Source of the DNA: Pyrinomonadaceae bacterium
GTDB lineage: Bacteria > Acidobacteriota > Blastocatellia > Pyrinomonadales > Pyrinomonadaceae
Direction of reading: 5' to 3'
Assembly: GCA_019694395.1 (NCBI GenBank)
Contig: JAIBCC010000028.1
Location: 1-64,000 of the forward strand
DNA length: 64,000 nt
Every line of letters starts with the position of its first letter. Positions within the stretch are counted from its first letter, which is position 1. This document shows, piece by piece, positions 9,901 to 16,147 of this stretch. The notes beneath the pieces were generated by a model that was given only the letters and a program-made list of their open reading frames with translations, had not been told where the DNA came from and searched no databases. A program made the position numbers and the translations under genes.

Positions 9901-10166
9901 TGCGAAGCCAGATAAATGCGAAACTGCACAATTTTTGAAGAAAGATATGGCGAAAAAGTCAGCGACGCAATCGCATCGTGCCGCGCCTCTTTGCCCAAAT
10001 ATTCAAACTGTTCGCGCAAAGTTTTTGCCAGTTTATTCAAAGCCCGCTGCATACTCGAACCTTGCTCAACCGGACGCAAAGCAAACAGCGGACGCACAAA
10101 AACCGTCGGCGCAGGCTGATTCGCTTGCTTTTGTTCGGTAACTAAAATTGGAATTGAGATATTCAT
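6903..10166 (-). CDS. ClpB-like double AAA+ ATPase with release-factor-like C-terminal domain
   Basis: 1087 residues, ATG start. Residues 1-190 form a family-specific N-terminal domain. D1 has Walker A GKKQVGKT (243-250) and a Walker B of type YFDD (311-314) rather than DE. D2 has Walker A GSTGVGKT (516-523), Walker B VVLLDE (579-584), sensor-1 TSN (623-625), an arginine finger in FNRLDR (R663) and sensor-2 GAR (722-724). There is no ClpB middle domain, and the D2 pore loop lacks the GYVG of unfoldases. An LGF tripeptide (635-637) sits where ClpX/ClpA/ClpC carry their ClpP-docking loop. Residues about 785-845 look coiled-coil, and 847-858 are encoded by heptamer repeats. Residues about 930-1087 resemble release-factor PCRF and tail segments (ENGNHVFV; RLYN...DFRTG) without GGQ. 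It is downstream of its paralogue on the same strand, 138 bp apart. A cytoplasmic ATP-driven machine is expected; its target is unknown. Confidence 0.85.
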   Translation of the reverse strand: MNISIPILVTEQKQANQPAPTVFVRPLFALRPVEQGSSMQRALNKLAKTLREQFEYLGKEARHDAIASLTFSPYLSSKIVQFRIYLASQTFDCKYLFVTFDAFDKKIAYTPNVPEIWFEIERGEDLKRRAEDVLTEHFRNLERRDGKGTQDPAKLSFPSKAFVTTFDLNLNLPQKCERKEFNLFAMLGGDTKMDGGEELRKVGRCLDWLYPDDLERSIGREKELEELHKLLEHWDKRPVVIIGKKQVGKTSLINEYVFRKVEKRIHKTSEKKQTWLVSPQRLISGMSFVGQWENRLIAILKEAEKKEHLLYFDDLLGLFLAGVSANADLNVAQVMKPYLERRDVRVVAEITPETWRVLQEKDRSFAELFHVFRLDETKEDKTLNILLSVRRQLEAKLNCDFSLESLPTALDLQRRYNREAFFPGKSASFLQQIGNRFQNAKISRQNVLEEFEAKSGMRVAFLDDTQKLERDEIVKNIQQGVIGQKSAVEAAADVISIAKSRLNDTGRPLASFLFLGSTGVGKTEAAKQIAAYLYGSEEKLLRFDMNEFVSPFDVARLVGTFEQPEGLLTSAIRRQPFSVVLLDEIEKAHPDVFNLLLQVMGDGRLTDAHGRTADFSNAIIILTSNLGSREANVKLGFRETNETNASIYRQAAEKFFRPEFFNRLDRIIPFERLSREDVEQIARIQLQKVFAREGFSRRNCRIELEPSALQKIVDEGYHPELGARALKRAIERNLIAPVAAQLSALKSTTPTIIKVSRIDNKFVTQVEAIKPVTLAESVWLKHDFSNRDAELDRIVEALDRIEDSIEHLKPHGEINLNDESQKRYFLIQEHIKRIERMIERADNWKEVKDQRSKVKGQRQLVSLKDSGVDFEAFLGNANLSFRLKELAEESPLFGEKVTDYVQDIWRETSLLQTITNNSGKSFTAKSVMAFRCADIGFGKYEVPDFLERYKKLFAQELGLKTDEFKEHSIDSDYFEMFLSLEGLFANDLAKVENGNHVFVSKRGDFTPIEVRVFDLKDSQTFADFPKIYLQSLENVVDKDFSVVRLYNERFLALDFRTGLLTKESLTFRELRTFVLGGLITPKELSAK

Positions 10167-10183
10167 TGTAAATTAGAAAAACG

Positions 10184-10300
10184 AGCCACGAACAAACACG
10201 AACGGACACGAAAAATTTATTTATGCAAGTTTTGCCGCGACTTCAATTTTTATCAAAAAAACAGAAAAAATTTCGTGATTTTTCGTGTTTGTTCGTGGCT
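10184..10300. repeat. Perfect 19-bp inverted repeat between the two AAA+ genes
   Basis: AGCCACGAACAAACACGAA (10184-10202) is matched exactly by its complement at 10282-10300. The interior is A+T-rich. It fills the spacer of the ATPase gene pair and belongs to the CCACGAA-type dispersed repeats seen in many genomes. It could form a hairpin reducing read-through to the downstream ATPase. Confidence 0.75.
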
Positions 10301-10304
10301 AAAA

Positions 10305-13300
10305 TCAAATCAATCCGTCAGCAATTTTGACCAAATTTTCCTGCATCGCAGCCGCCAAAACATCACTCATCACAGTTGTTTCAATCGAAAACGATTTATT
10401 CAGTAACAAATCTTTTACTTTTGCCTCATTGTGATCATAAATTCGGCGTTCGGATTGCTGTTTGATCGAATCGCGTTTAGCTAAATCGTCGGAAATTACA
10501 TATTTTTCAAAGTCGGATTCGGTTTGCTGAACTAAAATGCGGTCAGTTTTTCCGCTGCTGACAAAACGGTGAATTCCTTCTTCCGAACCGAAACCGGGTA
10601 AAACAAGTTCGCCTTCGATTTCTACCAAAAATCCAAGGATTTCTTTGCTTGGATTGTTTATAAATTTGTCAAAATCCGTAATTTCCCTGCGCCAGACTTC
10701 ACGCTCAAACAGCTTTTTCAAATCGGATTTTGTGTCTGCCTGTTTAGCCGAAGTAAAAGAAATTATCCGTTTAATTTCGCCGTTAAACTGTTGAAAACAA
10801 TCCCGATAATATTTCATTAGATAGAACATCTGTGAAGCATTTTCGCTGAAAATTGCCAGTTTGACTTCGTTCGGGTTCGGATATTGGAATGATAGAAGTT
10901 TAAACAAATGCTTCTGCAAAACGCTTTCTTTTTCGCTTAATTCGAGCGAGAAATTGCGGTTCTCAAAAGAAGTTTTGCCGTAGATTTCCAGCAAAATATC
11001 GTCTTCGAGTTGATTTACATTTTCAGAAAATTCTTTGACGTTTTCCAAAAAATTCTGAATCTTCGGTTTGCGTTTGACTCGCTCTAAATCTTCTTCCGAC
11101 AACCATTTATTTCGCTTGATAAGTGCTTCTAAACGAATGACTTGGTAAATTTCATCATTTAATTCGGTCAGCTTGTAGCTTGCCAAAAGTTTCTGTGTCT
11201 TGCGCCGTAAATTCGCCACTCTTTCGGCTTGGGCGGCTAAAACTCCGCTCAGTTGTTTTTGCTTTTTTGGAGTTTCTTCGGCGGTAAATTCCAGCGAGAT
11301 TTTGCCGTTTTTCAGACCGACTTCAACCGCCAATTTTTCTTCGGGACTGTGCAAATTTAATTCGGTTGAAAGCGGCGCAAGTAGTTCACGTTCGATAGTT
11401 CGTTTCAAAGGTCGTGCACCATAACGCACATCATAACCGTTTGAAGCTAAATGATTTATAACGTCTTTATCAAAATCCAGTTTAACCTTTCTAAACCGCA
11501 AACCGTCACGTTTTTTGATTTTTTCGATTTCCAATTCGGCAATTTGAACCACTGTTTTTTCATCCAACGGGGCAAACGGAACGATGCGGTCAAGCCGGTT
11601 AAAAATTTCGGGACGCAAAAATTCGCGGACAGCCGACGTAAAATGTTTGACCGAAGCCTGACGTTCCCGCGCATTGTTCATAAAACCCGATTTTCCGCGC
11701 TGAAATTCGCTTGCGCCAAGGTTGGAAGTCATTACAATGATTGAGTTTGTGAAATCAGCGGTGCGCCCGACGGAATCCGTCAAACGCCCTTCGCCCAAAA
11801 TCTGCAAGAGCAAATCAAAAAACGAATGATGCGCTTTTTCAAATTCGTCGAGCAAAACAACCGAAAAAGGCTGTTCGCGGACTTTTGCCGTCAGCAAGCC
11901 TTCATTTTCGCCCGTTCCGCCGATAAGTCGTTGCACCGAAAGGGGATTTGAAAATTCGCTCATATCGAAACGAACCATTCTGGATTTATCGGAAAAGAAA
12001 AATTCCGCCAAAGATTTGACCATTTCGGTTTTGCCAACGCCAGTCGGACCGATGAAAAGCAAAGATGCAATCGGCTTTTTCGGGCGCGTTAGTTTGGCTT
12101 TAATTGTGGCAACCAAATCAATTACAAGTTTAATCGCTTCATCTTGTCCGATAACTCTTTGTTGAAAAAATTGCTCGGTTTTAATTAAATCCAGCGCAAT
12201 TTCATCGTTCAAAAGCATTTCCGGCAAACCTGTTTCGTTGGAAAATGATTTGTAAACAAGACTTGGAGTGAGAGGTTGGTCAAATTCCAATTCGTGAAAA
12301 AGATTTCGCAAAAATCGGACAGGTTTCGCAGGCAAAGCGGTGTAAGTCGAGTATCTTCTGTAAGTTGCATCAACCGTTTTGATGGCTTCGTCATCAGTTT
12401 TATTGGACGGAAATTCTTTTGCCACCATCCGCAAAACTTCCAAACAATTCTTTTTGCTCAGTTCTTCTATACGAATTTGTTGAAAAGCGGAAAGCAGGTT
12501 CGGGTCGCGGCGTTCCAAAATCGGAAGCTGTTCGGGCGTGCATTCCGTCACCACGCAAATTTCTCCGCGAGCGATTTTCGGGCGCAAAAACGAGGCAATT
12601 CCTTGGGTTGAATGAGTGCTTTTGCCGACTTCCAACAACTCAACCAAATTGCCTAAATGCAAAACTACATCAATCTTTTTAGCTTCGGCAACGAGTCTGG
12701 TGCAGCGTTCCTGCCACATTCCAAATCCGCCTTGTCCCGCAATCAAACGCGCTCCGCTGGTTGCCCAAAATTGCGTGTCTTTCAAGCCTAAAGAATAAGC
12801 TTGACGAACCAATTGATGAAAAATCGCCGTTTTCCCAACGCCCGACGCACCGACCAATAAAAGACTTTTGCGCTTTTTCCCTTTGAAAAATTCGGCTAAT
12901 GCTTCGACTTTATCGGAAACCTGATAAGCCGGATTCAACCTTATTTTATTCAAGTCATCGCCAACTTCTTCAAGAACGGATTTTTCGTCCTCATTCTCTT
13001 TTTCTTCGGCGATAGCTTTTTGTTTGGTCGTTGGCAAGCTGACCGCAAGCTCTTCTTTTGTAATAGTTACGCCTTCAACCCGTTGCAGCCAGCGCAGATT
13101 TTTTAAAGATTTGGCAAAGCCTTCACGCCGCAGAGTCGAAATAATTTCCTTTTTGATCAGTTCGTCAAAGTCTTTCGATTTTTTGCTCAAAACGGCAATT
13201 CCGAGCGCAGGAACGTAGGCTTGCAAATAATCGTCTTCGCGGTTGATGTGCAAAACGTGAAATTTTAATTCAATCGGCTCACGCCAAGCCGAAGATTTGT

Positions 13301-13544
13301 GCGGCGGGTTAATTTCAACAACTGCTTCATTTAACTCAACTTCGCCGGAAACGATTTTGGTATGTAAAAAGTTGGTGTAAGCATCTTTTAAAGATTGCTC
13401 GGCGTTGACTCTTGCGCTGAAAACGGCGTTTTCTGCTTTGGAATTAAACCGCGAGATTTCGGGAAAATTCAAGGCTTCCGCCAGGTGAGTTTCATCTTCA
13501 AAATGTTGCGTCAGAATGGTTAAAGGAAAAAAATATGTCGGCAT
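10305..13544 (-). CDS. Second ClpB-like double AAA+ ATPase with release-factor-like C-terminal domain
   Basis: 1079 residues from the ATG at 13544-13542. An upstream start at 13595 only adds translated repeat DNA, and the chosen start aligns with the N-termini of the two paralogues. D1 has an intact Walker A, GASGVGKT (232-239), but the Walker B position reads HLGN (296-299), so D1 probably cannot hydrolyse ATP. D2 is complete: Walker A GPTGVGKT (499-506), VVLLDE (562-567), TSN (606-608), arginine finger in FNRLDR (R650), and a GAR-type sensor 2 (709-711). Its pore loop lacks GYVG, and SGF (619-621) occupies the ClpP-loop position. Residues about 770-1079 follow release factor 2 order: helical domain, then PCRF with EEGIHRFV (988-995), then a tail RIYDHNEAKVKDL (1034-1046). 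GGQ is absent. Likely first gene of the ATPase pair. Confidence 0.85.
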   Translation of the reverse strand: MPTYFFPLTILTQHFEDETHLAEALNFPEISRFNSKAENAVFSARVNAEQSLKDAYTNFLHTKIVSGEVELNEAVVEINPPHKSSAWREPIELKFHVLHINREDDYLQAYVPALGIAVLSKKSKDFDELIKKEIISTLRREGFAKSLKNLRWLQRVEGVTITKEELAVSLPTTKQKAIAEEKENEDEKSVLEEVGDDLNKIRLNPAYQVSDKVEALAEFFKGKKRKSLLLVGASGVGKTAIFHQLVRQAYSLGLKDTQFWATSGARLIAGQGGFGMWQERCTRLVAEAKKIDVVLHLGNLVELLEVGKSTHSTQGIASFLRPKIARGEICVVTECTPEQLPILERRDPNLLSAFQQIRIEELSKKNCLEVLRMVAKEFPSNKTDDEAIKTVDATYRRYSTYTALPAKPVRFLRNLFHELEFDQPLTPSLVYKSFSNETGLPEMLLNDEIALDLIKTEQFFQQRVIGQDEAIKLVIDLVATIKAKLTRPKKPIASLLFIGPTGVGKTEMVKSLAEFFFSDKSRMVRFDMSEFSNPLSVQRLIGGTGENEGLLTAKVREQPFSVVLLDEFEKAHHSFFDLLLQILGEGRLTDSVGRTADFTNSIIVMTSNLGASEFQRGKSGFMNNARERQASVKHFTSAVREFLRPEIFNRLDRIVPFAPLDEKTVVQIAELEIEKIKKRDGLRFRKVKLDFDKDVINHLASNGYDVRYGARPLKRTIERELLAPLSTELNLHSPEEKLAVEVGLKNGKISLEFTAEETPKKQKQLSGVLAAQAERVANLRRKTQKLLASYKLTELNDEIYQVIRLEALIKRNKWLSEEDLERVKRKPKIQNFLENVKEFSENVNQLEDDILLEIYGKTSFENRNFSLELSEKESVLQKHLFKLLSFQYPNPNEVKLAIFSENASQMFYLMKYYRDCFQQFNGEIKRIISFTSAKQADTKSDLKKLFEREVWRREITDFDKFINNPSKEILGFLVEIEGELVLPGFGSEEGIHRFVSSGKTDRILVQQTESDFEKYVISDDLAKRDSIKQQSERRIYDHNEAKVKDLLLNKSFSIETTVMSDVLAAAMQENLVKIADGLI

Positions 13545-13606
13545 CGGTTCAAGTAAAAAGGAAAAAGTAAAAAGGCAAAACCCTTTTGCGTTCACAATTT
13601 TAAGCT

Positions 13607-13621
13607 AGTTTTGCCAAAACT
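13607..13621. promoter_or_regulatory. Short palindrome in a divergent promoter region
   Basis: AGTTTT-GCC-AAAACT is a perfect 6-3-6 inverted repeat between the AAA+ gene (minus) and the hydrolase gene (plus). It could be an operator for either. No -10/-35 pair was convincing nearby. Confidence 0.3.
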
Positions 13622-13667
13622 GAAAATGTCACTTGCTAAAACTAAATGATTTTTTTATGGTGGTTTT

Positions 13668-14165
13668 ATGAAATTAGCTTTAATGATTATTGATATGCAA
13701 AAAGAGTATTACGTTGGTAAAACCATAGCGCAAATGGACAGAGCCACGGAATACATCAACGCTGTCCTTCCTTTATTTGAAGCAAAAAACTTACCCATTA
13801 TTTGGGTGCAGGACATTGCCGAAGATGACGGAGTTATTCCGGGAACTGAAGGTTTTGAATTGATTGATTCGCTTAAACCGAAAGCCGATTCCATCATTAT
13901 TCACAAAAAATACGGCAACAGTTTTAACAAAACCGATTGCGATAAAATATTGAAAGAACACGGGACAGATACGATTATCATGACCGGATTCTGCGCCGAA
14001 TACTGCGTTTTATCAACTTATCGCGGAGCAAAAGATTTGGACTACTTCCCTATTTTACTCAAAAACGGCATCGCCAGTGTCGAAGAAACAAATAAAGAAT
14101 TCGTCGAAAACATCAGCGATACAATAACTTACGGCGTGTTGAAAAGAATGCTGGACAGCAACTAG
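13668..14165 (+). CDS. Isochorismatase-family cysteine hydrolase
   Basis: 165 residues, ATG at 13668. The family hydrolyses C-N or ester bonds of small molecules (nicotinamide, isochorismate, ureidoacrylate) using an Asp-Lys-Cys triad. Here Asp9 lies in LIIDMQKEY-type context, Lys81 in the HKKYGNSF motif, and Cys113 in EYCVLSTYRGA, all at normal spacing. No signal peptide, so cytoplasmic. The substrate cannot be read from sequence. It has an independent promoter region divergent from the ATPase pair, and the following acyl-CoA dehydrogenase has its own operator, so it appears to be a single-gene unit. A functional link to the neighbouring ATPases is not supported. Confidence 0.9.
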   Translation: MKLALMIIDMQKEYYVGKTIAQMDRATEYINAVLPLFEAKNLPIIWVQDIAEDDGVIPGTEGFELIDSLKPKADSIIIHKKYGNSFNKTDCDKILKEHGTDTIIMTGFCAEYCVLSTYRGAKDLDYFPILLKNGIASVEETNKEFVENISDTITYGVLKRMLDSN

Positions 14166-14243
14166 AAAAAAATTTAATCGGTTACATTCCGTAAATTACT
14201 TGAAATTTTCTTAATAAAACAGTATCTTATTTCAACAACAAAA

Positions 14244-14261
14244 TGAATGAGTATTCATTCA
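14244..14261. promoter_or_regulatory. TetR/FadR-type operator candidate
   Basis: TGAATGA-GTAT-TCATTCA is a perfect 7-4-7 palindrome 22 bp upstream of the acyl-CoA dehydrogenase start. TGAATGA/TCATTCA arms are typical of TetR-type repressors of fatty-acid degradation that respond to acyl-CoA. A good ribosome site (TAGGAG, 14271-14276) follows. Confidence 0.65.
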
Positions 14262-14283
14262 GTAACATTTTAGGAGAATACCG

Positions 14284-16056
14284 ATGGACGCAAAAATGGA
14301 AAGAGAATACATCAAAGGTGGCGAATTTTTAATTAGCGAAGGTGCAACGGCAACTTGCTTTACGCCGGAAGATTTTACCGACGAGCATAAAATGATCAAG
14401 GATACGGCTTACGAATATATTGATAACGAAGTCGTGCCGAATCTTCCCAAGCTCGAAAAACACGATTGGGAATTAGCCAGAGAACTTTTGAAAAAAGCCG
14501 GAGATTTGGGGCTTTTGGGCGCAAATATTTCCGAAGACCTCGGCGGAATGGCTCTCGATCAAACGACTGGCGTAATCATTGCCGAAGCAGTCGGACGCGG
14601 AAGCGGTTTCGGTTCAACCTACGGCGCACAAACTTCGATCGGTCTGCTGCCGATTTATTATTGGGGTTCGGAAGAAATGAAAAAAGAATGGATCCCCAAA
14701 ATCATTTCGGGTGAAGTCACAACCGCGTATTGTTTGACCGAATCTGGTTCAGGTTCGGACGCTCTCGGCGCAAAAACCGTAGCAAAATTGACCGAAGACG
14801 GACAACATTGGGTTCTCAACGGCGAAAAAATGTGGATCACCAACGGCGGATTTGCTGATGTCTATATCGTTTTTGCTAAAGTTGACGGCGAAAAAGAAAA
14901 ATTCTCCGCATTTTTAGTTCCTCGTTCCGAAAACTGCAAACCTGCTGCCGAAGAACATAAAATGGGGATTAAATCATCTTCGACCACAGCAGTAGTTTTG
15001 TCCGACGCGAAAATTCCTGTCGGAAATTTGATTGGAAATATTGGCGATGGTGCAAAAATCGCTTTCGGCGTGTTGAACGTCGGACGTTTCAAACTCGGCG
15101 CATCCGTCACGGGCGGTGCAAAACTTGCGATTCACGAAGCGGTTCGCTACGCCAACGAGCGTCACCAATTCAACAAACCGATTTCATCTTTCGGCGCAAT
15201 CAAACATAAATTGGCAGAAATGGCGATCAAAACCTGGGTTTCCGAAAGCATCACATACCGCACCGTTGGAATGATTGACGCACTGATCGGTGACGGAACG
15301 GACAACGAAACCAAACTCAAATCCATTGACGAATACGCGGTTGAAAGCTCGATAAATAAAGTTTTCTGCTCCGAAGCTTTGGATTATGTAGTTGATGAAA
15401 TGGTGCAAATTTACGGCGGTTACGGCTATTCGGCTGAATATCCGGCGGACAAAGCCTATCGTGATTCGCGCATCAACCGCATTTTTGAAGGCACAAACGA
15501 AATCAATCGGATGCTGATTCCGGGGCAATTGATGAAACGCGCAATGAAAGGCAAATTGCCGTTGATCCAAGCCGCCAAAGCTCTGCAAGACGAGATTATG
15601 AATCCGCAAATGTCGTTTGACGATGACGATTCATTGCTCGCAATGGAAACAAAATTAGCGGCAAACGCCAAGAAAGTTGCGCTGATGATTCTCGGCACAG
15701 CGGCGCAAAAATATATGATGGATTTGCAGAATCAACAAGAAGTTTTGATGAACTGCGCCGACATCATTATGCAAGCCTACGCGATGGAAACCGCCGTTTT
15801 ACGCGCGAAAAAACTCGCCCAAAAAGGCAACGCCGACCGCCAAATTGATATGGCACAAGTTTTCTGCAACGATGCCATCCAAAAAATCGAAGCATCGGCT
15901 AAGAATACGATTGCCGGAATGCTCGATGGCGACGAAGCAAAAATGCTTTTGGTTGCGCTCAAACGCTTTACCAAAAACAACAACCCAATCAACACCATCG
16001 CGGCTCGTCAGAGAATTGCCGATGTAATGATTAACGCAAATACTTATACTTATTAA
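14284..16056 (+). CDS. Acyl-CoA dehydrogenase, long form with C-terminal extension
   Basis: 590 residues, ATG at 14284 after TAGGAG. It catalyses FAD-dependent alpha,beta-dehydrogenation of acyl-CoA in beta-oxidation and passes electrons to ETF. Visible signatures are TESGSGSDAL and WITNGG in the FAD-binding middle domain, YGGYGYSAEYP in the C-terminal helical domain and RIFEGTNEINR with the catalytic glutamate. About 170 extra residues follow the usual 400-residue core, as in the VLCAD/ACAD9-like membrane-associated group. The palindrome just upstream suggests repression when acyl-CoA is scarce. It is a single-gene unit ending in a strong hairpin terminator. A second, shorter acyl-CoA dehydrogenase lies at 40571-41794. 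Confidence 0.93.
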   Translation: MDAKMEREYIKGGEFLISEGATATCFTPEDFTDEHKMIKDTAYEYIDNEVVPNLPKLEKHDWELARELLKKAGDLGLLGANISEDLGGMALDQTTGVIIAEAVGRGSGFGSTYGAQTSIGLLPIYYWGSEEMKKEWIPKIISGEVTTAYCLTESGSGSDALGAKTVAKLTEDGQHWVLNGEKMWITNGGFADVYIVFAKVDGEKEKFSAFLVPRSENCKPAAEEHKMGIKSSSTTAVVLSDAKIPVGNLIGNIGDGAKIAFGVLNVGRFKLGASVTGGAKLAIHEAVRYANERHQFNKPISSFGAIKHKLAEMAIKTWVSESITYRTVGMIDALIGDGTDNETKLKSIDEYAVESSINKVFCSEALDYVVDEMVQIYGGYGYSAEYPADKAYRDSRINRIFEGTNEINRMLIPGQLMKRAMKGKLPLIQAAKALQDEIMNPQMSFDDDDSLLAMETKLAANAKKVALMILGTAAQKYMMDLQNQQEVLMNCADIIMQAYAMETAVLRAKKLAQKGNADRQIDMAQVFCNDAIQKIEASAKNTIAGMLDGDEAKMLLVALKRFTKNNNPINTIAARQRIADVMINANTYTY

Positions 16057-16075
16057 CGAAAAGTGGTAAGTAAAA

Positions 16076-16115
16076 ATTAAAAAGTCCGAGGTCGAGAGGT
16101 TTCGGACTTTTTAAT
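16076..16115 (+). terminator. Intrinsic terminator after the acyl-CoA dehydrogenase gene
   Basis: ATTAAAAAGTCCGA (16076-16089) pairs perfectly with 16102-16115 across a 12-base loop; the stem itself supplies T-tracts on both strands. It separates the dehydrogenase from the restriction-modification gene 32 bp downstream. Confidence 0.85.
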
Positions 16116-16147
16116 TTTCGGAGAAATGTTGCAAAATAACCAGCAAT

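Noticed and set aside
13545..13595. N-terminal extension of the second AAA+ protein
   Set aside because: The extra 17 residues are translated repeat DNA; the ATG at 13544 aligns with both paralogues.
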